DNA of 64,000 nucleotides from Actinomycetospora corticicola (GCF_013409505.1 NZ_JACCBN010000001.1:558001-622000); one strand, 5' to 3'; positions 17,664-25,704 are shown, counted from the first letter of the stretch. The notes: generated by a model from the sequence alone, not told the origin. Numbers and translations are program-made.

Positions 17664-17884
17664 GCTGCCGGGTCGTGGTCGACGCCGACGTCTGCATCAG
17701 CTCGGGCCGCTGCGTCGCCGAGCGCCCCGACGTCCTCCGCTTCGACGACGACGAGCTCGCCGAGCTGGTCCCGGGTGCGCCGGACCTCCCCGATGACGTC
17801 GGGCGCACGCTGGCCCGAGGATGTCCCTCCGGCGCGATCGGCCTGGTCGACGTCGAGACCGGAGCGGAGATCGACGTCGACTGA
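17660..17884 (+). CDS. 3Fe-4S ferredoxin
   Basis: 74 residues. DADVCISSGRCVAERPD gives the C-x5-C pair, and the third ligand is in RGCPSGAIGLVD, the classic arrangement for a single [3Fe-4S] cluster ferredoxin that feeds electrons to P450s. Its ATG overlaps the P450 stop codon by 4 bases. It is the right length and complete. A ferredoxin reductase is not encoded nearby and must come from elsewhere. Confidence 0.9.
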   Translation: MSCRVVVDADVCISSGRCVAERPDVLRFDDDELAELVPGAPDLPDDVGRTLARGCPSGAIGLVDVETGAEIDVD

Positions 17885-17924
17885 CCCGGTCGACGGCGGC
17901 GCTCCAGAGGGCGAGGAGGCGGGC

Positions 17925-18671
17925 ATGGACCTGGGACTGCACGGACGACGGGTGGCCGTCGCGGCCGGGACCGCCGGGCTCGGCCGCGCGTGCGCGGCGG
18001 CGCTCCGGGCGGAGGGGGCGCAGGTCGTCCTGTGCGGCTCCGACGAGGGGCGGGCCCGGACGGCGGGGGAGGAGCTCGGGGCGGACTGGACGGTCGCCGA
18101 CCTCACCGACCCCGAGGCCGCGGCCGGCTTCGTCACGGAGGCGACCGAGCGGCTCGGCGGGCTCGACGTGCTCGTCGTCAACGGACCCGGTCCCCGACCG
18201 GGCCGGGTGGCCGACACGGCGCTCGACGACTACCGCGCCGCGCTGGACCGCAGCCTGCTCGCCGTCGTCGGGATGTGTCAGGCGGCGGTCCCGACGATGG
18301 CCGCGCAGGGCTGGGGCCGCATCGTCGCGATCACCTCGCTCGGGGTGCGGCAGCCCTATCCGAACCTCGCCCTGTCGAACACCGCCCGCGCCGGCGCCAC
18401 GGGGTTCCTGCGGACATTGGCGCGCGAGGTCGCGGCGCAGGGCGTGACCGTGAACTCCGTGCTCCCCGGGCTGCACGACACCGCCCGCGTCCGCGGCGTC
18501 TACACCGACCCGGACGCGCTGTCCTCCGCGCTCGCCGGCGTTCCCGCCGGGCGACTCGGGACGCCGGAGGAGTGCGCGGCGCTCGTCGCCTTCCTGTGCT
18601 CGGAGCTCGCGGGCTTCGTGACGGGAGCGGCGATCCCCGTCGACGGCGGCGCCTACGCAGGTCTGCTGTAG
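17925..18671 (+). CDS. SDR-fold protein lacking the catalytic Tyr/Lys
   Basis: 248 residues. The nucleotide loop is GTAGLGRACA and the family tail is PVDGGAYAGLL. At the usual YxxxK site the sequence is SNTAR (in NLALSNTARAGATGF), as in the FabG-like SDR branch that lacks the catalytic Tyr and Lys. It may bind NAD(P)H without classical reduction, or catalyse a different step. GAGGAGG precedes ATG 17925, 40 bases after the ferredoxin, so it belongs to the P450-ferredoxin operon. Confidence 0.82.
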   Translation: MDLGLHGRRVAVAAGTAGLGRACAAALRAEGAQVVLCGSDEGRARTAGEELGADWTVADLTDPEAAAGFVTEATERLGGLDVLVVNGPGPRPGRVADTALDDYRAALDRSLLAVVGMCQAAVPTMAAQGWGRIVAITSLGVRQPYPNLALSNTARAGATGFLRTLAREVAAQGVTVNSVLPGLHDTARVRGVYTDPDALSSALAGVPAGRLGTPEECAALVAFLCSELAGFVTGAAIPVDGGAYAGLL

Positions 18672-18686
18672 CGGCCACACACAGCC

Positions 18687-18719
18687 TTGACGCCAGCGTC
18701 GTCAGGTTCCTAACGTCTA
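18687..18719 (+). promoter_or_regulatory. Promoter with palindromic operator before the MHS transporter gene
   Basis: TTGACG (18687-18692), 18-base spacer and TAACGT (18711-18716) form a good sigma-70-type promoter. CGTCAG-GTTC-CTAACG followed by TCTA (18700-18719) overlaps spacer and -10 and matches the palindrome at 16417 with one change in the right arm. Confidence 0.6.
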
Positions 18720-18769
18720 GTCGAGCGGCGAGGCTCCTCCCCGCGTGACGACGTCGTCCGGGAGGCCCC

Positions 18770-20095
18770 GTGTCCGCGCTCGATCCCATGCCCGGCGTCG
18801 TGACGACGGACGATCCGGAGGCCCGGCGGGCGCTGCGGCGCCTGCTGCTCGGCGGGGTGATCGGCTCGCTCGTCGAGTTCTACGAGTTCTCCGTCTACGC
18901 GGTGCTCGCCACGACGCTCGCGGCGGTCTTCTTCCCGTCGGTCGACCCGACGACGGGGCTGCTCTCGGCCCTCGCCGTCTTCGCGGTCGCGTTCTTCGCC
19001 CGGCCGCTCGGCGGGTTCGTGTGGGGCGCGGTCGGCGACCGTATCGGCCGGCGCGGCACCCTGGCGCTGACGGTGCTGCTGATGTCGGTCGCGACCACGC
19101 TCATGGGCCTGCTGCCCGGCTACGCCGCGATCGGGGTCGCCGCGCCGATCCTGCTCGTGCTGCTCCGCTTCGTGCAGGGCGTCTCGGCGGGCGGCGAGAT
19201 CTCCGGGGCGGTCTCCTTCGTCGCCGAGCACGCGCCGACCCACCGACGGGGCCTGTTCGTCGGGATGATCTCGGTCGGCTCCGTGGTGGGCACGCTCCTC
19301 GGCAGCCTCCTGCCCGGCATCCTGCTGCTCACGCTGTCCACGGCGGACATGCAGTCGTGGGGCTGGCGCATCCCGCTGCTCGTCGCGCTCCCGCTCGGGC
19401 TGATCGGGCTGTTCATCCGCCGCCGGCTCGACGAGACGCCGTTCTTCCTCGCGCTGCGCGAGGAGGCCGGCCGCGCCGCGAACCCGGTGCGCGCGGCTCT
19501 CAGCGGGCGCTCGGCGCGGCGCCTGCTCGTCGTCGCGTTCTGCCTGGTCGCGGTGAACGCGTCGTCGTTCTACATGATCGTCGGCTACCTCCCGAGCTTC
19601 GCGACCAAGAGCCTCAAGCTCACCGGGCTCGAGGCGTTCGCGCCCTCGCTGATCGCGCTCGCGGCGTGCCTGGTCGCCGAGGTCGCCGGCGCCTGGATCT
19701 CCGACCGGGTCGGACGCAAGCCCGTGCTGCTCACGAGCGGCCTCGGTCTGCTGGTGTTGGCGTACCCGAGCTTCCTGCTCATCACGTCGGGGACGTTCGG
19801 CCTCATCGCCTGCGGACTGGTGCTGTTCGGCCTGCTCGCCGGCGCCTACGCGGCGGTGATCAATGCGGCGCTCACCGAGCAGTTCCCGACCCGCGTCCGC
19901 GTCAGCGGCCACGGCATCACCTACAACCTCTCCGTCGCGCTGTTCGGCGGCTCCGCGCCCTACCTCCTGACGTGGCTGGGTGGGGTCACCGGGAGCACGA
20001 TGGTCGGTGCCTTCTACGTGATCCTGCTGGCCCTCGTGTCGTTGCCCGCGGTGCTCGCCCTCCGCGAGACGGCCGGGCGTCCGCTCCGTTCCTGA
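18770..20095 (+). CDS. MFS transporter, metabolite:H+ symporter (MHS) family
   Basis: 441 residues with about 12 hydrophobic segments. MHS signatures are GSLVEFYEFSVYAVLATTLA in the first segment, RPLGGFVWGAVGDRIGRRG in loop 2-3 and RFVQGVSAGGEISGAV in segment 5, as in ProP, KgtP and ShiA. Such proteins import carboxylates, aromatic acids or zwitterions with protons. Preceded by its own promoter containing the palindrome shared with the P450 promoter, so it probably imports the substrate of this catabolic island (inference). Confidence 0.88.
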   Translation: MSALDPMPGVVTTDDPEARRALRRLLLGGVIGSLVEFYEFSVYAVLATTLAAVFFPSVDPTTGLLSALAVFAVAFFARPLGGFVWGAVGDRIGRRGTLALTVLLMSVATTLMGLLPGYAAIGVAAPILLVLLRFVQGVSAGGEISGAVSFVAEHAPTHRRGLFVGMISVGSVVGTLLGSLLPGILLLTLSTADMQSWGWRIPLLVALPLGLIGLFIRRRLDETPFFLALREEAGRAANPVRAALSGRSARRLLVVAFCLVAVNASSFYMIVGYLPSFATKSLKLTGLEAFAPSLIALAACLVAEVAGAWISDRVGRKPVLLTSGLGLLVLAYPSFLLITSGTFGLIACGLVLFGLLAGAYAAVINAALTEQFPTRVRVSGHGITYNLSVALFGGSAPYLLTWLGGVTGSTMVGAFYVILLALVSLPAVLALRETAGRPLRS

Positions 20096-20121
20096 CGGCG
20101 GGTCGGCGCGGCTCCGCTCCT

Positions 20122-20416
20122 CGAGGTTCACCTCAGGCAGCTCGGCGGGCCTTCGAACCTGCGCCATGTACATCTCGCGCAGGATGCCGGCTGCGCCCCG
20201 GCGCGAGGTGTACATCAGGCAAGTCAGCGGGCGTTCGAAGGTGCGCCATGTACATCTCGCGCCCGGTGCCCGGGCCGCGCCCGGCGCGACGTGCACACCG
20301 GGCAGGTCGGCGGGCCTTCGAACCTGCGCCATGTACGTCTCGCGGGCTGCGCCCCGGCGCGACGTGCACACCGGGCAGGTCGGCGGGCCTCCGAACCTGC
20401 GCCATGTACATCTCGC
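20122..20416. repeat. Array of four palindromic repeats (left of IS110 element)
   Basis: Four ~57-base units start at about 20122, 20204, 20287 and 20360. Each opens with CGAGGTKYACAT or CGACGTGCACAC, has a conserved core (AGGCAGGTC, GGCGGGCC, TTCGAA, CTGCGCC) and closes with ATGTACATCTCGCG, so each can fold on itself. Spacing is irregular (73-83 bases). The same unit recurs to the right of the IS110 element at 22146 and 22227. Confidence 0.8.
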
Positions 20417-20440
20417 GCCCGGTGCCGGCGCCCGGCCGGG

Positions 20441-20803
20441 GCGACCCGCGTTGCGCTCCGCACACGGCCGGTGCGGTCGAGCCCCTGCCGGCGATTCCGT
20501 TGCGTCCCGCACCTGGTCAGCGGAGATCGACCCTCCGCGGGCGACCCCGTTGCGTCCCGCACACGGCCGGCGCACCCGGCCTGGGTCGGCACGTGCCCGT
20601 CGACGGCGGCCCGACACCAAGATCCCGATCAGCCGCGCGAAGTGCTCGCTGAGCGAGCACTTCGCACGGCGCGTGTGGATCTTGATGACCCGTCGGCCCG
20701 TCCGGCCGCGAGGCAGCGCCCCCCGACGCCGTGGCCCGTGTGCGAGACGCAACGCCGGGCGGCCGGGGACCTCGTCGGTGCCGGCCGTGTGCGGCACGCA
20801 CAC
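20441..20803. repeat. Inverted repeat cassette with a central perfect palindrome
   Basis: Direct units containing GTTGCGTCCCGCAC or close variants occur near 20450, 20499 and 20549. Reversed units occur near 20733-20757 (GTGTGCGAGACGCAACG) and 20781-20803. In the middle lies a hairpin with 14-base perfect arms (GCGAAGTGCTCGCT at 20637-20650, complement at 20652-20665, one-base centre), flanked by CAAGATCC (20618-20625) and GGATCTTG (20677-20684). No gene is evident; the arrangement looks like a non-autonomous mobile or REP-type element. Confidence 0.65.
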
Positions 20804-20835
20804 AGGCGACCGAGGGCTCCACCCCCGCGCGAGCT

Positions 20836-22007
20836 GCTCCTATGTCAAGCGGCGGCGGGGGTTGGGGTGGGTTCGGTCTGTCGGAGCAGGTTGAACACGA
20901 CGCGGGCGAGGCGTCGTTTGAGGGCGCGGAGGGCGTCGTTGTGTCGGTCGCCGCGGGCTCGACGCTTGTCGTAGTAGGCCCGTCCGAGGCTCTCGGGTAG
21001 CCGGGTCTGGGTCAGCGCGATGCGGTGCAGGGCGGCGTTGAGTTGCCGGTTGCCGCCGCGGGCCAGCCGGTGGCGGTCGGTGCGCCCCGAGGAGGCCGGG
21101 ATCGGTGCGACCCCGGCGTGCATCGCGAAGCAGGCCTCGGAGCGGAACCGGCCCGGGCGGGCGGTCTCGGCGAGCAGCTTCGCCGCCGAGAGCGGCCCGC
21201 AGCCGGGCAACTCGAGCAGCTGCGGGGCCAGCTGGGCGACGCGGCGGGCGATCTCGCGTTCCAGGGCGCGGATGCGGGTGGTGCGTGCGGCGATGTCGCC
21301 GACCAGCTCGGCGGCCAGTTCGCCGACCAGCCCGGGGTGCTCGGCGGGCAGCAGCGCGGCCAGCGCGGTCAGACGGGTGGGCTTGTCCAGCCCGCGGGCC
21401 GGGATGCTGCGCTCGAGTTCGGGATCGAGCTCGTGCAGGTGCCAACGCAGCCGGCAGATCATCGCGGTCCGCTCCGCCACCAGGTGCTCACGGTGATCGA
21501 CCAGCAGCTTCAGCTCCCGGCTGGCCGGGGTGTGCTCGGCCAGGGGCAGGTCCGGCTCCCGCAACGCGGCCCGGGCGATCGCGGTCGCATCGATCGGGTC
21601 GGACTTCCCGAACTCCCGCGCCGAGCTCCGGGCACCGGCCATCAGCTTCGGCGGCACCCGCCGCACTCGCTGCCCCGCGGCGAGCAACGCCCGCTCCAGG
21701 CGCAGCGACACATGCCGGCAGTCCTCCACCGCCCACTCGATCTCGGGCCCAGCCGCGACCGCGAACTCCTCACCCACACCCTGGACCCACGCCAACAACT
21801 CCAGGTGCCCGGCGTCGGTGGCCTGCACCCGACGCTGCGCGCGGCGCACCCCGAGTTGATCGACCACCACCGCGGTGTGGGTGTCTTTGTGGACATCGAC
21901 TCCGACCATCAGGACCATCGAAGGGTCTCCTGCTCCTAGCCTGCGGGGGACAACAGGCCGGGCCGGTCGGCGGACACACCTCAGTGGGGGCGCTGCCACG
22001 CTCCTAT
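20836..22007 (-). mobile_element. IS110-family insertion element (boundaries approximate)
   Basis: One complete IS110-type transposase gene with short flanks. The octamer GCTCCTAT occurs at 20836-20843, just past the transposase stop, and again at 22000-22007, upstream of its start. IS110 elements lack terminal inverted repeats and are bounded by short core sequences, so these are plausible limits, but the upstream limit could instead lie nearer 22145, where the palindromic array resumes. The element interrupts an array of palindromes, a preferred kind of target for this family. Confidence 0.6.
20845..21918 (-). CDS. IS110-family transposase (DEDD)
   Basis: 357 residues, apparently intact. 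The RuvC-like N-terminal domain has VGVDVHKDTHTAVVVD (first Asp), GPEIEWAVED (Glu) and GKSDPIDATAIARA (the last two Asp). The C-terminal transposase_20 domain has LPGCGPLSAAKLLAE and PIPASSGRTDRHRLARGGNR with the catalytic Ser candidate. IS110 enzymes insert at sites chosen by a bridge RNA from the element's non-coding end. ATG at 21918 follows AGGAG; a longer in-frame start at 21999 is less likely. Confidence 0.92.
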   Translation of the reverse strand: MVLMVGVDVHKDTHTAVVVDQLGVRRAQRRVQATDAGHLELLAWVQGVGEEFAVAAGPEIEWAVEDCRHVSLRLERALLAAGQRVRRVPPKLMAGARSSAREFGKSDPIDATAIARAALREPDLPLAEHTPASRELKLLVDHREHLVAERTAMICRLRWHLHELDPELERSIPARGLDKPTRLTALAALLPAEHPGLVGELAAELVGDIAARTTRIRALEREIARRVAQLAPQLLELPGCGPLSAAKLLAETARPGRFRSEACFAMHAGVAPIPASSGRTDRHRLARGGNRQLNAALHRIALTQTRLPESLGRAYYDKRRARGDRHNDALRALKRRLARVVFNLLRQTEPTPTPAAA

Positions 22008-22145
22008 CAAGTCACGCCGGCCGGCCTGGCCGCCGGTGCCCGGCACAGCTCGCGCTGGCCCATCAGGGGCAGTCACATGGAGAGCCAGAGCACCGACGAC
22101 CAGGATCCCGACCACCGCAACAGCGGCACCACCGACCCTGACACT
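21919..22145 (-). other. Non-coding segment upstream of the IS110 transposase; candidate bridge-RNA region
   Basis: In the IS110 group the bridge RNA is encoded between the element end and the transposase start. The ~225 bases here hold no convincing gene and can fold in part (GGCCGGGCCGG near 21956 faces CCGGCCGGCCTGGCC near 22017). Whether all of it belongs to the element depends on the true boundary. Confidence 0.35.
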
Positions 22146-22282
22146 GAGGTTCACATCAGGCAGGTCTGACGGCCTCCGGAGCTGCGCCATGTGAACCTCG
22201 CGCCCGGGCTCGGGCAGGTCCCAGCTCGAGGTTCACATCAGGCAGGGCGACGGGCCGCGAAAGCTGCGCCATGTGAACCTCG
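22146..22282. repeat. Two palindromic repeats (right of IS110 element)
   Basis: Units at 22146-22202 and 22227-22282 begin GAGGTTCACATCAGGCAGG and end CTGCGCCATGTGAACCTCG. The outer arms GAGGTTCACAT and ATGTGAACCTC pair exactly. They are the same family as the array at 20122-20416, where the arms read GAGGTGTACAT and ATGTACATCTC, so the arms vary together. The remaining bases to 22412 hold no gene that I can support. Confidence 0.8.
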
Positions 22283-22412
22283 CCGAGGGAGGGTCGGGCG
22301 GTACCGCCGGCCGCGGGAACTGCGCGACGCGAGCGACCGGCACGCCAGGCAGGCCCCGCGACGGCGGGACCTGCCTGACGCACCCGGGGACGGCGGGCAA
22401 GGGGCCCCGCCG

Positions 22413-23399
22413 TCAGGACAGCCGGAGCAGGCGCTCCGCGTTGGTGGTGAGCGTGTCCGCCCAGGGCCCGGACGGGGTGTCGTCGGCGTCGGAGTCCCAG
22501 CCGGCGAAGTTGGTGCCGAACACCAGGCGCGCCGGGTCGGCGCGGGCCTTCAGCAGCGAGGTCGACCCCTCGTCGTGCACGTGCACGTCGAACCACAGGC
22601 GCCGGAAGAAGTGGTCGAACCCCTGCTCGCGCAGCGCCGCCGAGGCCCACGGGCGCTTGCGCGCCGCCCGCGCGAACCGGCCCGCCAGGAACGCCGCCGC
22701 ACCGCCGCCGTGCGACAGGCAGACGTCCAACGACGGGTGCCGCTCCAGCACCCCGCCGAACACCAACGCCGCGACGGCCAGCGTCTCGTCGTAGGCGAAC
22801 CCGCACTGCAGGTCCAGGTCGAACCGGCGCAGGCGCGGGTCGAGGGGAGGCCCGCCCGGCCCGATCGGCGACGGGTGCACGAACAGCGGCACGTCCAGCT
22901 CCACGACCGCCTCGTACAGCGGGTCGAGTGCGGGGTCGTCCAACGTGCGCCCGGCCGGGTCGGTGTCCAGGTACACGGCGACCATCCCCAGGTCCCGCAC
23001 CGCGCGCCGCGCCTCGGCCACCGCCGCGGACACGTCCTGAACGGGCACCTGCGCGGCCGCCAACAGCCGGGAGGGGTGCGAGTCCACGACCGCGGCGAGC
23101 CCGTCGTTGTACTGCTGCGCGAAGGCGACCGCGTCGGCGACGGGCAGGTCGCCGAAGTACGTGAGCGGGTTGGGGGACAGCAGCTGCCGGGCGATCCCGG
23201 CGCGGTCCATCGCGGCGAGCCGCACGTCGACGTCCATGAACGGGCTGCCCGCGTAGCGCACCCCGCGCAGCACGTAGTCGCCGACGCGGTAGAAGGGCGT
23301 GCCGTCGTCGAGCGTGCCCAACTCCGGCCCGGCTGCCCCCGCCGTGCCCTCGGACGCGGCCAGGACCGCGTGGGCGTGGACGTCGAGGACGTCAGACAT
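22413..23399 (-). CDS. Amidohydrolase family 2 protein (ACMSD-like)
   Basis: 328 residues of the TIM-barrel amidohydrolase_2 family, which includes aminocarboxymuconate-semialdehyde decarboxylase and other metal-dependent decarboxylases or hydrolases. Visible metal-site elements are VHAHAV near the start, VPLFVHPSP in mid-sequence and CLSHGGGAA. The C-terminal strand that usually ends in a catalytic Asp reads LVFGTNFAGWD, with Asn at the usual position and Asp four residues on. The ATG overlaps the end of the upstream amidohydrolase gene by 8 bases, so the two work together. Confidence 0.83.
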   Translation of the reverse strand: MSDVLDVHAHAVLAASEGTAGAAGPELGTLDDGTPFYRVGDYVLRGVRYAGSPFMDVDVRLAAMDRAGIARQLLSPNPLTYFGDLPVADAVAFAQQYNDGLAAVVDSHPSRLLAAAQVPVQDVSAAVAEARRAVRDLGMVAVYLDTDPAGRTLDDPALDPLYEAVVELDVPLFVHPSPIGPGGPPLDPRLRRFDLDLQCGFAYDETLAVAALVFGGVLERHPSLDVCLSHGGGAAAFLAGRFARAARKRPWASAALREQGFDHFFRRLWFDVHVHDEGSTSLLKARADPARLVFGTNFAGWDSDADDTPSGPWADTLTTNAERLLRLS

Positions 23400-24738
23400 G
23401 GGACAACCGCTCCAGGTCGGCCTCGGTGAGCGCGAGCGAGCGGGTCAGCGGGCAGGCGGCGAGGAAGCGGACCTGGTCGGAGGCGCGCTGCTTGCGCTCG
23501 GGGATCGGGGTCGTGATGTCGATCCGACGCCCGTCCTTGATCACCTCGACGATCCGCTCCCGGTCCTGCAGCATCCGGACGTCGCGCAGCGGGTCGCCGT
23601 CGATCACGAGCACGTCGGCGATCCGGCCCACCTCGAGCGTCCCGAGCTCCCCCTCGGCGCGCATCGCGAAGGCGCCGTTGCGGGTGGCGGCGACGATGGC
23701 CTCCATCGGCGTCATGCCCATGTACTCGACGAACATCTCGAGCTCGCGCGCGTGCCACTCGCCGACCGGGGTCACCGCGAACCCGGTCTCCGAGCCGGCG
23801 AGGAACGGGACGCCCGCCGCGTGCGCCTTGGCGAGCTGCTTGGCCGTCACCTCGATCTCCGCGCGGAACACGTCGAGCAGCTCGGGGGCGGTGCCGATCT
23901 TCGCGCCGTAGTCGGCGAGGTTGCCCAGCAGCGTGAACGTGGGGCACAGCGCGCTGCCCGCCTCGACGACGGCCTCGAGCGCCTCGTCGTCGACGTAGGA
24001 GGCGTGGTAGATCAGGTCGACGCCGGCGCGGGCGGCGTCGCGCGTGGAGTCGGAGTTGCGGCAGTGCGCGACGACCTTGGTGTTGAGCTCGTGTGCGGTG
24101 TCGCAGACGGTGCGCAGCTCGTCGATGTTCCAGACCTTGACCTCGGGCCCCTTCATCGACGGGATCAGCCCCGTGACCATGATCTTGATCCAGTCGACGC
24201 CGTACTTGATCTGCCGACGGATCTCGTTGACCATCACGTCCCGCCCGGTGACCACCGTGGCGTAGCCGGTGCGGCCCTCGTCGGCGATCATCCGGCCCGC
24301 CGTGCCACCCAGCATCGTCATGAGCGCCTGGCCGCCCGCGCGCATCCGCGGGCCCTCGACGATGCCGGACTCGATCGCGTCGCGGAGTTCCACGCCGATG
24401 TTCCACAGGCAGTCGGCGTCGAGCACGCTCGTGACGCCGGCTCGGAGCACCTTGCGGGCGTTGTAGGCCGAGAGCATCGAGCTGTAGGCCTCGGTGCGGT
24501 GGTTGAACAGCTCGTCGTTGCCCGTCGGCTCGCCGAAGGTGAGGTGGGTGTGCGCGTCGATCAGCCCCGGCATCACGGTACGGCCGGCCGCCTCGACGAT
24601 CTCGGTGTCGGCGTCGGCCGCCAGCGACGGACCCACCGCCGCGACCTTCCCGTCGCGCAGCAGCACGTCCTCGCCCGGACGGGCCGCCGACCCGGTCCCG
24701 TCGATCAGGGTGCCGCCCCGGATGAGGATGCTGGCCAT
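23392..24738 (-). CDS. Amidohydrolase, imidazolonepropionase/prolidase-like (COG1228 type)
   Basis: 448 residues. The beta-sandwich start ILIRGGTLIDGTGSAARPGE leads to MPGLIDAHTHLTFGEP (HxH metal site). KIMVTGLIPS provides a probable metal-bridging Lys, then VVAHCRNSDS and LIYHASYVDD give the third and fourth metal ligands, and AGSETGFAVTP carries a candidate for the final acidic ligand. Proteins of this kind hydrolyse cyclic amides, dipeptides or lactones. ATG 24738 has GGAGG 5 bases upstream, and the promoter region carries tandem copies of the regulon half-site. First gene of a two-gene operon. Confidence 0.87.
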   Translation of the reverse strand: MASILIRGGTLIDGTGSAARPGEDVLLRDGKVAAVGPSLAADADTEIVEAAGRTVMPGLIDAHTHLTFGEPTGNDELFNHRTEAYSSMLSAYNARKVLRAGVTSVLDADCLWNIGVELRDAIESGIVEGPRMRAGGQALMTMLGGTAGRMIADEGRTGYATVVTGRDVMVNEIRRQIKYGVDWIKIMVTGLIPSMKGPEVKVWNIDELRTVCDTAHELNTKVVAHCRNSDSTRDAARAGVDLIYHASYVDDEALEAVVEAGSALCPTFTLLGNLADYGAKIGTAPELLDVFRAEIEVTAKQLAKAHAAGVPFLAGSETGFAVTPVGEWHARELEMFVEYMGMTPMEAIVAATRNGAFAMRAEGELGTLEVGRIADVLVIDGDPLRDVRMLQDRERIVEVIKDGRRIDITTPIPERKQRASDQVRFLAACPLTRSLALTEADLERLSHV

Positions 24739-24765
24739 GGTGCCTCCTGCGTCGTGCTCCGACGG

Positions 24766-24806
24766 ACGACGTGCTGCGACTGACGACGTGCTGCGACTGA
24801 CGACTA
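24766..24806 (-). promoter_or_regulatory. Tandem operator half-sites before the amidohydrolase operon
   Basis: Two perfect 17-base direct repeats (24766-24782 and 24783-24799) followed by ACGACTA. Read on the minus strand they give TCGTCAG twice, spaced 17 bases, the same half-site as in the palindromes at 16417, 18700 and 28779. The second is followed by the shared TAGTCGTCAG edge. Confidence 0.5.
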
Positions 24807-24847
24807 CCGCCAGGGCGTGCGCCTCCATGCACCATAGACGGGGGGAC

Positions 24848-24865
24848 CGACGCTCACTAGCGTCG
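24848..24865. promoter_or_regulatory. Palindrome upstream of the SDR gene at 24916
   Basis: CGACGCT-CACT-AGCGTCG, 7-base arms with 4-base centre. It lies in the divergent region between the amidohydrolase and SDR genes and has the same 4-base spacing as the regulon palindrome but different arms. Confidence 0.4.
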
Positions 24866-24915
24866 TTACCCCGACCACTACGCTTCGAGAGCACGACACG
24901 ACGAGAGGGGCAGCC

Positions 24916-25683
24916 GTGACGAGGTGGGCCGTGATCACCGGGGCCGGCAGCGGGATCGGCGCGGTGCTCGCGCGGCACGCGGCCAAGGAGGGCTACCGCG
25001 TCGCGGCCTGGGACGTCGACGAGGAGGCCGTCGGTGGGATCGCCGCGGCGATCGGCGACGTCTGCGTCCCGTCCCGGGTCGACGTCACCGACGACGAGGC
25101 CGTCACCGCCGCCATCGCCGACCTGCCGGAGGCGCCGGCGCTCGTCGTCAACAACGCCGGAGTCGTGCGGTTCGGGCCGCTGCTGGAGCTCGCGGCGCAG
25201 GACTGGCGTACCGCCCTCGACGTCAACCTCACCGGCACGTTCCTCGTCGCCCGTGCCGCGGCCGCCCGCATGATCGCCGAGGGACTCGGGGGAGCGATCG
25301 TCAACATCTCCTCGATCAACGGGCTCGCGGCGGCCCCGGGGGCAGGCGCGTACACCGCGTCGAAGGCCGGCGTCGTGATGTTGACCGAGCACATGGCGCT
25401 GGAGTGGGGCGCCCACGGCATCCGCGTGAACACCGTCGCGCCCGGCCTCATCGACGCCGGGATGTCCGACGCGATCTACGCCGACCCGGAGGTGCGGCGG
25501 CTGCGGTCGGGCCGGGTCCCGCTCGGCCGGTTGGGCACGGCGCAGGACGTGGCCGACACGGTCCTGTTCCTCGGCTCGGACCGCGCGGCCTACGTCACCG
25601 GGCAGATGCTGGCGGTCGACGGCGGGATCACCCGCGGCGCGCTGAACGCCATGCCGCGGGCGCGGTCCCAGGTCGTCGAGTAG
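24916..25683 (+). CDS. SDR family oxidoreductase
   Basis: 255 residues with every classical SDR mark: TGAGSGIGAVLA, NNAGVVRFG, Ser in NISSINGLAAAPG, YTASK and a FabG-like tail (VTGQMLAVDGGITRG). It would interconvert an alcohol and a ketone with NAD(P). The GTG is preceded by GAGAGGGG. It is divergent from the amidohydrolase operon and 21 bases before the TrmB-like regulator gene, with which it probably forms an operon. Confidence 0.88.
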   Translation: MTRWAVITGAGSGIGAVLARHAAKEGYRVAAWDVDEEAVGGIAAAIGDVCVPSRVDVTDDEAVTAAIADLPEAPALVVNNAGVVRFGPLLELAAQDWRTALDVNLTGTFLVARAAAARMIAEGLGGAIVNISSINGLAAAPGAGAYTASKAGVVMLTEHMALEWGAHGIRVNTVAPGLIDAGMSDAIYADPEVRRLRSGRVPLGRLGTAQDVADTVLFLGSDRAAYVTGQMLAVDGGITRGALNAMPRARSQVVE

Positions 25684-25704
25684 CGACCTGGGACGATGGG
25701 CGCC

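Noticed and set aside
20122-20416. Possible CRISPR array
   Set aside because: Units are ~57 bases, differ from one another at the arms, are internally palindromic and irregularly spaced, with similar GC-rich sequence in between. No cas genes are in the window.
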